Assembly: GCF_014256275.1 (NCBI RefSeq)
Contig: NZ_JACCFE010000002.1
Location: 5,188,001-5,252,000, forward strand
From: Rhodococcus sp. 4CII
Lineage (GTDB): Bacteria; Actinomycetota; Actinomycetes; Mycobacteriales; Mycobacteriaceae
Direction: 5' to 3'
DNA: 64,000 bases
Position 1 is the stretch's first letter. Each line of letters starts with the position of its first letter. The notes below the pieces were generated by a model. The model was not told the origin of the DNA, did not search any database, and worked only from the letters and a program-made list of their open reading frames with translations. Shown here in pieces: positions 8,785 to 16,803 of this stretch. A program made the translations under genes and the position numbers.

Positions 8785-8871
8785 GTGAACACAACCGCGG
8801 CGGACATTGTGCGTACAGACTCGTGTCGCTCCGAGTCCTGTTGTCGACGCACGCGCCCGGGTCGTATCTGA
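8785..8871 (+). CDS. Putative Cys-rich leader peptide of the sulfonate operon
   Basis: A 28-residue frame lying between the ROK gene and ssuA. The GTG start at 8785 has AAGGA seven bases upstream; GTG 8809 is an alternative start giving 20 residues. The product is Arg- and Cys-rich, with three Cys codons, two of them adjacent (TGT TGT), in SCRSESCCRRTRPGRI. Short Cys-containing leader peptides ahead of sulfur-assimilation operons are known in actinobacteria, where ribosome pausing at Cys codons reports cysteine shortage. That role here is inferred from position and composition, and is supported by a hairpin over the ssuA ribosome binding site 112 bases downstream. Confidence 0.5.
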   Translation: MNTTAADIVRTDSCRSESCCRRTRPGRI

Positions 8872-8982
8872 CGCTCCCGGACCGGCATCGTCCAGCGCTC
8901 GAAATATGTTTGCGTTCCACCTGTCTCACTCCGCTGCGTGGCACTCGACCGACTGCGTCCGGTGTGCCCGACCGGAGACCTC

Positions 8983-8996
8983 ATCCTTCGAAGGAT
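8983..8996 (+). promoter_or_regulatory. Palindrome sequestering the ssuA ribosome binding site
   Basis: The perfect palindrome ATCCTTCGAAGGAT contains the AAGGA Shine-Dalgarno of the gene starting at 9002 (spacing 6). As RNA it would form a five-base-pair hairpin hiding that site. A weaker hairpin TCCGGT-gtgcccg-ACCGGA lies just upstream (8958-8976). Confidence 0.5.
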
Positions 8997-9001
8997 CAAT
9001 C

Positions 9002-10069
9002 ATGTCCAGTTCACTCGTGTCCTCCGCCGGGTACGGGCGCCTCGTGCGCGCCGCGCTCGTCGGCGCCCTGGCGCTCGGGCTCGCATCCTGCTCGTCCGGT
9101 TCCTCCGGCGGGCTCGCGCTCGATGATGCTGTGCCCGATCAGGTTCCGGACGGAACTTCGCTCAGCGTGTCGATCAAGACCACCCGACTGCAGCTGGAGG
9201 CGACCGGTCAGCTCGCCGATCTCCCGTTCACCGTGTCGGACTGGCCGGACGTCAGTGCCGGCCCCGACGTGATCCAGGCCTTCCGGGGCAACGCGGTCGA
9301 TCTGGCCACCAACGCGGCGATCCCGCCGATCCAGGCGCACGCCACCGGTCTCGACGCCAAGATCGTCGCGGTCCGGGAGAAGGAACTGCCGCAGTACCTG
9401 CTGGCCACCGCCCCGGGCTCGGACATCGCGGAACTGCCGGACCTGCGTGGCAAGAAGATCGCGTTCTCGCCCGGCCAGGCCCAGGGCGTGGTGATCCTGC
9501 GGACCCTGAAGGCACTGGGCCTGACCAAGGACGACGTCCAGCTCGTCGAACTCCCCAGCCCGCAGTTCCTCACCGCGCTGCAATCGAACCAGGTGGACGT
9601 CGCGCCGCTGTCGGAGCCGACGGCGACGAAGTACCTCACCCAGTACGGACCGGACGGGGCCAAAGCGTTGCCTACCGACGCCGTGGATGCGCTCACCGTG
9701 CTCTGGGCGCCCGTCGAGGTTCTCCAGGATCCAGCGAAGGCCGCGGCAATCAAGTCGTTCATTCCGTTCTGGGCCCGTGGAGAGGTCTGGGCGTGGGAGA
9801 ACCAGGACGCCTGGATCCAGAAGTACTACGTGGAGAGCGAACAGGTTTCGGCCGAGGACGGAAAGCGCATCGTCGCCTCCGTCGGGCAGCGTCCGGTCTA
9901 CCCGGCCAACTGGGATGCGGCCATCGAGTGGACGCAGGACACGATCCAACTGCTCTCGGATGCAGGCTACTTCAGCGAATTCGACGCGGACGAGTTGTTC
10001 GACCGCCGATTCGAAACCGTCGCCGCTGATGCGGTTCCGGCGGAGTACCGAGGCGGTGTGCAGCGATGA
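9002..10069 (+). CDS. ssuA: ABC transporter substrate-binding lipoprotein, SsuA/TauA type
   Basis: Extracytoplasmic solute-binding protein of 355 residues for an aliphatic sulfonate, taurine or nitrate type importer. The N-terminal signal peptide has a basic start (YGRLVR), a hydrophobic core and the lipobox LASC, so it should be a lipoprotein anchored outside the membrane. Typical family segments are DVIQAFRGNAVDLATNAAIPP, GKKIAFSPGQAQGVVILRTL and DDVQLVELPSPQFLTAL. The ATG at 9002 is preferred over longer in-frame starts because it gives the signal peptide and follows AAGGA. The stop overlaps the permease start (ATGA). The exact ligand is unproven; the gene symbol is by analogy. Confidence 0.87.
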   Translation: MSSSLVSSAGYGRLVRAALVGALALGLASCSSGSSGGLALDDAVPDQVPDGTSLSVSIKTTRLQLEATGQLADLPFTVSDWPDVSAGPDVIQAFRGNAVDLATNAAIPPIQAHATGLDAKIVAVREKELPQYLLATAPGSDIAELPDLRGKKIAFSPGQAQGVVILRTLKALGLTKDDVQLVELPSPQFLTALQSNQVDVAPLSEPTATKYLTQYGPDGAKALPTDAVDALTVLWAPVEVLQDPAKAAAIKSFIPFWARGEVWAWENQDAWIQKYYVESEQVSAEDGKRIVASVGQRPVYPANWDAAIEWTQDTIQLLSDAGYFSEFDADELFDRRFETVAADAVPAEYRGGVQR

Positions 10070-10923
10070 CCAGTACTCTCTCCGCGCCGGCACCGGCACG
10101 TACTGTCGCCCCCGATGTCGACAGGCTCGCCGCCGCCGATCGGCAGATCCGCCGACTCGGGCTGCGTAAGGCCTTCCCGTTCTCCCGGCTGGCCGGTGTC
10201 CTGCTCCTCCTCGCGGTGTGGGCGGTGGGCAGCCTGACAGGAGTCATCGACGCACGAAAACTGTCCGCGCCGTGGACCGTGGTCACGACGGCCATCGACC
10301 TGATTTCCACGGGCATCCTGCAGGAACATGTCCTCGCGTCGTTGAGCCGGGCCGCCATCGGTTTCGCGTTCGGCGTGGTGATCGGGACGGCCCTGGCCGT
10401 CGTCGCCGGTCTGACCCGTTCCGGTGACGCCCTGATCGACGGACCGATCCAGCTCAAACGCGCCATCCCGACGCTCGGCCTGATCCCGCTGCTGATCCTC
10501 TGGCTCGGCATCGGCGAGACGTTCAAGATCGTGATCATCGCGCTGGGTGTCGTCGTCCACATGTACATCCAGACCCACAACTCGTTGACGTCGATCGACA
10601 ACCGCTACGTCGAACTCGCCGAGGTCCTCGGGCTGTCCCGGGCCACGTTCATCCGCAAGGTCGTACTGCCGGGTGCGATGCCGGGATTCTTTCTGGGACT
10701 GCGACTCTCGGTGACCGGTGCCTGGCTCACCCTCATCGTCGTCGAGGGAATCAACGCGGTGACCGGCTTGGGGAAGATGATGTACAACGCGCAGAACTAC
10801 GGACAGTCCGACGTGATTCTCGTGGGACTCGCGGTGTACGGCATCTTCGGTCTCCTGTCCGACTCCGTGCTCCGCTACGTCGAAAGGCGGTCGCTGTCAT
10901 GGCGCAGGACCCTCGCCCGATAG
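10066..10923 (+). CDS. ssuC: ABC transporter permease, SsuC type
   Basis: BPD-type inner-membrane permease of 285 residues with about six transmembrane helices and the cytoplasmic coupling motif ELAEVLGLSRATFIRKVVLPGAMPGFFLGLR, shortened here to the EAA-loop core GLSRATFIRKVVLPGAMPG. It belongs to the SsuC/TauC/NrtB group and would form the channel with the ATPase encoded next. It begins with an ATGA overlap with the binding-protein gene and its 3' end overlaps the ATPase gene by 25 bases, indicating a tightly coupled operon. Confidence 0.88.
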   Translation: MTSTLSAPAPARTVAPDVDRLAAADRQIRRLGLRKAFPFSRLAGVLLLLAVWAVGSLTGVIDARKLSAPWTVVTTAIDLISTGILQEHVLASLSRAAIGFAFGVVIGTALAVVAGLTRSGDALIDGPIQLKRAIPTLGLIPLLILWLGIGETFKIVIIALGVVVHMYIQTHNSLTSIDNRYVELAEVLGLSRATFIRKVVLPGAMPGFFLGLRLSVTGAWLTLIVVEGINAVTGLGKMMYNAQNYGQSDVILVGLAVYGIFGLLSDSVLRYVERRSLSWRRTLAR

Positions 10924-11633
10924 CACGCGTCGCCGTCCAGGTGCGGTCCCTCGTCCGCGGATTCGGCGACAAGATCGTCCTCGACCGCCTGGACCTCGAC
11001 ATTCCCGAAGGCCAGTTCGTCGCCCTGCTCGGCAGGAGTGGGTCCGGCAAGAGCACGCTGCTCCGGGCGCTCGCAGGCCTCGACTACGACGTCGAGGGCC
11101 GCGGCGGCACCCTCACCGTGCCCGCGGAGGTGTCGGTGGCGTTCCAGGACTCACGGCTGCTGCCGTGGCTGCGGGCGCTGGACAACGTGACGCTCGGACT
11201 GGGTCGCAGCGGCACCAGCACGGGCGTGTCGGCTCTCGCGGAGGTGGGACTTGCCGGTCGCGAGAAGGCGTGGCCCAGTGAACTGTCCGGCGGTGAGCAA
11301 CAGCGGGTTGCCCTGGCGCGCGCACTGGTACGCGAGCCCGAACTGTTTCTGGCCGACGAACCGTTCGGCGCACTCGATGCGCTGACCCGGATCAAGATGC
11401 ATGCCCTTCTCGAGGAGCTGATCCGTCGGCACCGCCCGACCGTCCTGCTCGTCACCCATGACGTCGACGAGGCGATCGCGCTCGCCGACCGGGTCCTCGT
11501 CCTCGACCACGGGCAGATCGTCGTCGACGAGACCGTCGACATTCCGAAGCCGAGAGCGCTCGGCGACAGCAAGTTCCACGAGTTTCGCAACACGCTGCTC
11601 GGCGCCCTCCGCGTCGAGGTAGCGGCACAGTAA
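10899..11633 (+). CDS. ssuB: ABC transporter ATP-binding protein, SsuB type
   Basis: ATPase of 244 residues for the sulfonate-type importer. The motifs are complete: Walker A GRSGSGKST, Q-loop SVAFQDSRLLPWL, signature LSGGEQQRVALARAL, Walker B LFLADEPFGALD and switch histidine LLVTHDVDEAI. The Q-loop and the EPFGALDALTR segment are typical of the SsuB/TauB/NrtD group. The ATG at 10899 lies inside the permease gene; a GTG about 30 bases later is an alternative. A 12-base gap with GGGAG leads to the monooxygenase gene, so the four genes 9002-13007 read as one operon. Confidence 0.9.
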   Translation: MAQDPRPIARVAVQVRSLVRGFGDKIVLDRLDLDIPEGQFVALLGRSGSGKSTLLRALAGLDYDVEGRGGTLTVPAEVSVAFQDSRLLPWLRALDNVTLGLGRSGTSTGVSALAEVGLAGREKAWPSELSGGEQQRVALARALVREPELFLADEPFGALDALTRIKMHALLEELIRRHRPTVLLVTHDVDEAIALADRVLVLDHGQIVVDETVDIPKPRALGDSKFHEFRNTLLGALRVEVAAQ

Positions 11634-11645
11634 GGGAGTTACACC

Positions 11646-13007
11646 ATGAGTTCGTCACCACAGCGCCGGCTGCATCTCAACGCATTCCTGATGGCGATCG
11701 GACACCACGAGGCGGCCTGGCGCCTGCCCGAAAGCGATCCGAACGCCAATCTCGACATCAAGCACTACATCTCGTTGGCGCAGACCGCCGAACGCGGAAA
11801 GTTCGACTCGGTGTTCCTCGCCGACAGCCCGGTGCTGTTCAGCAATCCGGAACGCAGGCCGAGCGGCAAGCTGGAGCCGACCATCATCCTGACGGCGATC
11901 TCCGCGGCCACCGAGAAGATCGGCCTGATCGCGACGGCGTCGACCAGTTACAACGAGCCGTACAACCTTGCGCGGCGGTTCGCGTCCCTCGACTTCGTCA
12001 GCGGCGGCCGGGCCGGCTGGAACATCGTCACCACCGCCGGCGCCGATGCGGCGCAGAACTTCGGGCTCGAGGACACCCCCGCGCACAAGAGCCGGTACGA
12101 GCGCGCTGCCGAGTTCGTCGAGGTCTCCACCAAGTTGTGGGACAGCTGGGAGGACGACGCCATTGTCGCGGACAAGGATGTCGCCATCCATGCCGACTCC
12201 GCGAAGGTGCACGTCATCGAACACGAGGGCCGGTTCTTCAAGGTGCGCGGACCACTCAATGTGCCGCGGTCGCCGCAGGGATACCCCCTGCTGGTGCAGG
12301 CCGGGTCGTCCGAGGACGGAAAGGATTTCGCCGCCCGGTACTCGGAGGCGATCTTCACCGCGCAGCCGACCCTGGACGAGGGGAAGGCGTTCTACGCGGA
12401 CGTCAAGGACCGTGTCGCGACGCTGGGGCGGGACCCCGAGCAGGTGCTGATCCTGCCCGGCATCGTGCCGGTCATCGGGGACACCGAAGAGGAGGCCCGC
12501 GAGCTCGAGGCCGAGCTGGAGAGCTTGATCTCGCCGGAATATGCCCGCAAGCAGTTGGCGCAGCGGTTCAATCTCGAACCGGAGCAGCTCCCACTCGACG
12601 AGGAACTCCCCGAGGACTTGCCGTCCGAGGACGACATCGAGGGTGCGAAGAGCCGGTACACGCTGATCGTGGACCTCGCCCGCCGCGAGAAGCTGACCGT
12701 CCGGCAGCTGATCGGGCGACTCGGCGGCGGTCGCGGTCACCGCACGTTCGCGGGCACTCCGGTCCAGGTGGCGGACACGATCGAGTACTGGTTCCGGAAC
12801 GGCGCCGCAGACGGTTTCAACATCATGCCCGCGGTCCTTCCGTCCGGGTTGGAGAAGTTCGTCGACTCCGTCGTCCCGATTCTGCAGGAGCGCGGACTCT
12901 TCCGCGCCGACTACACCGAGACCACACTGCGCGGGCACTACGGTTTGCCGCGTCCCGCCAATCAGTTTGCGGTCGAGGAGGATTCCACGCTGGTGTCTGC
13001 GCAGTGA
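11646..13007 (+). CDS. NtaA/SnaA/DszA-family flavin-dependent monooxygenase
   Basis: Complete FMN-dependent monooxygenase of 453 residues, paralogous to the truncated gene at the left edge across its whole length. The N-terminal block RRLHLNAFLMAIGHHEAAWR is typical of the NtaA/SnaA/DszA family; it then shares RAGWNIVTTAGADAAQNFG and GRGHRTFAGTPVQVAD with the paralogue. Known members oxidise nitrilotriacetate, pristinamycin precursors or dibenzothiophene sulfone with FMNH2 from a separate reductase; no reductase gene is seen here. Downstream of an SsuABC importer, a role in oxidising the imported organosulfur compound is likely. The stop overlaps the exporter start (GTGA). Confidence 0.9.
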   Translation: MSSSPQRRLHLNAFLMAIGHHEAAWRLPESDPNANLDIKHYISLAQTAERGKFDSVFLADSPVLFSNPERRPSGKLEPTIILTAISAATEKIGLIATASTSYNEPYNLARRFASLDFVSGGRAGWNIVTTAGADAAQNFGLEDTPAHKSRYERAAEFVEVSTKLWDSWEDDAIVADKDVAIHADSAKVHVIEHEGRFFKVRGPLNVPRSPQGYPLLVQAGSSEDGKDFAARYSEAIFTAQPTLDEGKAFYADVKDRVATLGRDPEQVLILPGIVPVIGDTEEEARELEAELESLISPEYARKQLAQRFNLEPEQLPLDEELPEDLPSEDDIEGAKSRYTLIVDLARREKLTVRQLIGRLGGGRGHRTFAGTPVQVADTIEYWFRNGAADGFNIMPAVLPSGLEKFVDSVVPILQERGLFRADYTETTLRGHYGLPRPANQFAVEEDSTLVSAQ

Positions 13008-16000
13008 CGACGGGAGGCTCGGGGGAGAACGCCGGCTGGCTGCGGTACCTGTTCGGATACTGTCTGCGCCAGCGCCGCAATCTCGTCCTCGCGTACGGGG
13101 CGGCGGCGGTGGCTGCCGCGGCCACCGCCACCATTCCGCTGGCCGTCCGGCACGTGATCGACAATGCTGCGGTCGACACGAATCATGCACTGGCACCGTG
13201 GATCGCAGTGCTCGTCGCCCTCGCCACGGTCCGTTTCGCCGCCGCGTACACACGGCGATACCGCTCCGGGCAGCTGTCCCTCGGGGTGCAGTACGACCTG
13301 CGGGGCGACGCGTTCCGTTCGCTGCTGCGACTGGATGGCGTCAAGCAGGACGGACTTCAGACGGGTCAGGTGGTGAGCCGGTCCATCTCGGACATCACGC
13401 TGATTCAGATGCTTCTGCAGCTCCTGCCGCACATGGCGGGGAACCTGCTCATGTTCACGATGTCGCTGGCCGTGATGGCCGTGCTGTCGCCGATCCTCAC
13501 GCTCGTCGCCCTCGCCGTTCTGCCTGCGCTGTGGTTCATCTCGATGCGCAGCCGCGTCGACCTCTTCCCCGCCAATTGGCATGCGCAGGAACAGGCGGCC
13601 ATCGTGGCCGGCGGTGTGGAGGCTGCCGTCACCGGGGTGCGCGTCGTCAAGGGATTCGGGCAGGAAGACCGCGAACTGGAAGACCTCGAGAAGCGCGCCG
13701 GGGAGCTTTTCCGTTCCCGGCTGCGCGTCGCGCGACTGACCAGCCGGTACAACCCCGCACTGCAGGCGGTCCCGATGCTCGGGCAGGCACTGGTTCTGGC
13801 TGTCGGAGGATGGCTGGCGCTGCACGGCGACCTGTCACTCGGGACTTTCGTCGCGTTCACCACGTACCTGGCCGCCTTCGCCTCGCCCGTGCGTCAGCTC
13901 GCGACGCTGCTCACCGTGAGCCAGCAGGGTCGGGCCAGCGTGGAACGCGTCCGCGAGGTGATCGACAACGCCCCTGCCGTGACGACGCCGCCGGACGCCG
14001 TGGACTTGCCGGGCGGTCCCCTCGAGGTGGTGTTCGACGACGTCGCCTTCGGGTACGCGCCGTCGAACCGGCTGCTCGACGGGCTGTCGCTGCGCATCGC
14101 GCCGGGGGAGACGGTGGCGGTGGTCGGGGCCGCGGGGTCGGGCAAATCGACTCTGGCCATGCTCGTTCCGCGGTTGTACGACGCCGACGCGGGTGCGGTC
14201 ACCGTCGGGGGGATCGACACCCGCCGGCTGTCGCTCGAATCGCTGCGGTCCGCGCTCGGTGTCGTATTCGAAGACAGCTACCTGATGTCCGAAACCATCC
14301 GCGCGAACGTCTCGTACGGCCGGCCGGATGTCGACGAGACGCTGGTGCGTGAGGCGCTCCGCGTGGTGCAGGCGGAGGAATTCGTCGACGCGTTGCCGGA
14401 CGGGCTCGACACCGTCGTGGGGGAGCAGGGGGTGACGTTGTCCGGTGGGCAGCGGCAGCGGATCGCCCTCGCCCGGGCGTTGGTGACCGATCCGCGGATC
14501 CTGGTACTCGACGACGCGACCTCGGCGGTCGACGCTCGGGTCGAGGCCGCCGTCCACCACGAACTGCGCGCCGCGACCGGCGAGCGCACCACCCTGATCA
14601 TTGCGCATCGGCGGTCGACGCTGGCGTTGGCCGACCGGATCGCCGTCCTGGCTCACGGCCGCATCGTCGACGTGGGGACGAGCGCCGAACTCGACGAACG
14701 GTGCCCGCTGTTTCGTGCGCTGCTGTCGAGTGCCGACGACGCCGCCGGTCCGGACACGTCGCCGGAACTGCCGGACGTCGACGGCGTCACCGCCGAACTG
14801 TGGCGTCGGACGGGTGGCGACGAGGAGTCCGGGGTGCTCGACGCCCGGGCCGTTGCGGCCTTCGCGACCGCGGTGGCCGGTGCCAGTGGACCGTCCCGTG
14901 GAGGCGCGGGCGGCGGAATCCTGTCTTCGGCGCCGCCCAGCCCCGAGGTAATGGCCCGGCTCGACGACCTGCCCCCGCTCACCGGAGACCCGGACGTCGC
15001 GGCGGACGAGGCGCGGGCGGCGGACCCGGCGTTCGGGCTCGGCTCGCTGCTCCGGCCACTCCTCCTGCCGCTGGTCGCGGGATTGGCGCTCGTCGGGCTG
15101 GACGCCGTCGCGCAGATCGCGGTGCCGGTCCTCGTCCGTACCGGGGTGGATCGGGGAGTGCTGCAGGGCGCCCGGGACCTGCTGCTGCTCGCGGCGGCCG
15201 CGACCATTCTGGTGGTTCTGCTCGACTGGGCGGTCAACGTCGCGCAGGCCCGGGTGACCGGGCGGACAGGCGAACGACTCCTGTATACGTTGCGCGTGAA
15301 GACGTTCGCGCAGCTGCAGCGGCTCGGTCTGCAGTACTACGAGCGAGAACTGGCCGGCCGGATCATGACCCGCATGACCACCGATGTCGACAGCCTGTCC
15401 AACTTCCTGCAGACGGGTCTGGCCACCGCGGTGGTGAGTGGGCTCACGATCTGCGGGGTTCTCGTGGCACTCCTGGTGATCGATGCGGAACTCGCGCTCG
15501 TGCTGGGTCTCGTGGTGCCCGTCCTCGTCGCGGCCACCGTCGTGTTCCGCCGAAAGTCGGTGCCCGCCTACGCGGAAGCCCGTGATCGCGTCGGGATCGT
15601 CAACGCCTATCTGCAGGAGAACGTGACGAACATCCGCGTCACGCAGGCATTTCGGCGGGAGGATGACAACGCTGCCCAGTTCTCCCGGCGGGCCTGGGAT
15701 TTCCGGGAGTCGCGGCTACGGGCCCAGCGGTACATGGCGCTGTACTTTCCGTTCGTCGAGTTCCTGTCGGTGGTGGCGACCGGACTGGTGCTCGCGGTCG
15801 GTACGGCGCGGATCCACGCCGGGAGCCTCACTGTCGGCACGCTGATAGCCTTCGTGCTCTACGTCGAACTGTTCTTCGCTCCCGTGCAACAGCTTTCGCA
15901 GGTCTTCGACGGCTATCAACAGGCAGTCATCGGACTGGGGCGACTGCGTGGACTGATGAGGACGCCGACCACCACACCGCAGGCCGGTGAACCCGTCGTC

Positions 16001-16762
16001 CTCGACCGCATCCAGGGCGGCATCGCATTCGACGACGTCCACTTCGGGTACGAGTCGGGGAAGGGGGAGGCGTTGCGAGGGGTGACGCTTCGCATCGAAC
16101 CGGGCGAGACGGTCGCCCTCGTCGGGCAGACCGGCGCGGGCAAGTCGACGGTGCTCAAGCTGCTCGCCCGCTTCTACGACCCCACCGAGGGGGCGGTACG
16201 GGTGGACGGCATCGACACGCGGTCGCTCGACCTCGCATCGTTCCGGCAGCGACTCGGCGTGGTTCCGCAGGAGCCGCACCTGTTCGGTGCCACCGTCCGC
16301 GACGCCGTCGCCTACGGGCGTCTCCACGCGACCGACGCCGAGGTGGAGGCCGCCAGCCGAGCGGTCGGGGCCCACGAGATGGTGTCGGGACTGGCCCTCG
16401 GGTACCTGCAGCCGATCGGGGAGCACGGGCGCAACCTGTCCGCCGGACAACGCCAACTCCTGGCCCTCGCCCGGGCCGAACTGGTGGACCCCGACATCCT
16501 GCTGCTCGACGAGGCGACCGCCTCACTCGACCTGGCGACGGAAGACCGCGTCCGGCTCGCAACGGAAAACCTGTCCCGGCGGCGCACCACCGTCGTCGTG
16601 GCGCACCGGTTGAGCACGGCGGCGCGGGCCGACCGGGTGGTGGTCCTCGACGCAGGTCGAGTCGCGGAAATCGGAACGCACGACGAACTACTCGACCGAG
16701 GCGGCGTCTATCGGGAACTCTGGGACGCCTATGCGCCTCCGGCGCCCGTGAGTACTCGATAA
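13004..16762 (+). CDS. Fused two-half ABC exporter (TMD-NBD-TMD-NBD)
   Basis: A 1252-residue exporter with both half-transporters on one chain, in the manner of mycobacterial Rv0194. The first NBD has Walker A GAAGSGKST, Q-loop VVFEDSYLMSETI, signature LSGGQRQR and Walker B ILVLDDATSAVD. The second has Walker A GQTGAGKST, signature LSAGQRQL and Walker B ILLLDEATASLD. The first Walker B thus has Asp where the catalytic Glu is expected, while the second is normal: a degenerate plus a consensus site, as in heterodimeric exporters. The linker (about residues 580-660) is Ala/Gly/Asp-rich. The GTG start overlaps the monooxygenase stop. The stop TAA lies inside the palindromic repeat, which encodes the last residues VSTR. 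Confidence 0.9.
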   Translation: MTTGGSGENAGWLRYLFGYCLRQRRNLVLAYGAAAVAAAATATIPLAVRHVIDNAAVDTNHALAPWIAVLVALATVRFAAAYTRRYRSGQLSLGVQYDLRGDAFRSLLRLDGVKQDGLQTGQVVSRSISDITLIQMLLQLLPHMAGNLLMFTMSLAVMAVLSPILTLVALAVLPALWFISMRSRVDLFPANWHAQEQAAIVAGGVEAAVTGVRVVKGFGQEDRELEDLEKRAGELFRSRLRVARLTSRYNPALQAVPMLGQALVLAVGGWLALHGDLSLGTFVAFTTYLAAFASPVRQLATLLTVSQQGRASVERVREVIDNAPAVTTPPDAVDLPGGPLEVVFDDVAFGYAPSNRLLDGLSLRIAPGETVAVVGAAGSGKSTLAMLVPRLYDADAGAVTVGGIDTRRLSLESLRSALGVVFEDSYLMSETIRANVSYGRPDVDETLVREALRVVQAEEFVDALPDGLDTVVGEQGVTLSGGQRQRIALARALVTDPRILVLDDATSAVDARVEAAVHHELRAATGERTTLIIAHRRSTLALADRIAVLAHGRIVDVGTSAELDERCPLFRALLSSADDAAGPDTSPELPDVDGVTAELWRRTGGDEESGVLDARAVAAFATAVAGASGPSRGGAGGGILSSAPPSPEVMARLDDLPPLTGDPDVAADEARAADPAFGLGSLLRPLLLPLVAGLALVGLDAVAQIAVPVLVRTGVDRGVLQGARDLLLLAAAATILVVLLDWAVNVAQARVTGRTGERLLYTLRVKTFAQLQRLGLQYYERELAGRIMTRMTTDVDSLSNFLQTGLATAVVSGLTICGVLVALLVIDAELALVLGLVVPVLVAATVVFRRKSVPAYAEARDRVGIVNAYLQENVTNIRVTQAFRREDDNAAQFSRRAWDFRESRLRAQRYMALYFPFVEFLSVVATGLVLAVGTARIHAGSLTVGTLIAFVLYVELFFAPVQQLSQVFDGYQQAVIGLGRLRGLMRTPTTTPQAGEPVVLDRIQGGIAFDDVHFGYESGKGEALRGVTLRIEPGETVALVGQTGAGKSTVLKLLARFYDPTEGAVRVDGIDTRSLDLASFRQRLGVVPQEPHLFGATVRDAVAYGRLHATDAEVEAASRAVGAHEMVSGLALGYLQPIGEHGRNLSAGQRQLLALARAELVDPDILLLDEATASLDLATEDRVRLATENLSRRRTTVVVAHRLSTAARADRVVVLDAGRVAEIGTHDELLDRGGVYRELWDAYAPPAPVSTR

Positions 16763-16790
16763 CCGCGGGACGTTGACAAGTACTCACGGG
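16744..16790. repeat. Palindromic intergenic repeat, copy A
   Basis: The inverted repeat has a left arm CCCGTGAGTACTCGATAAC and a right arm GTTGACAAGTACTCACGGG (16 of 19 pair) around an 8-base centre. With one bulge the pairing extends outward through CCTCCGG/CCGGAGG. It holds the TAA stop of the ABC exporter and lies between convergent genes. Copies at 17889 and 56534 share the arms. Confidence 0.85.
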
Positions 16791-16803
16791 GCCGGAGGCC
16801 ATG

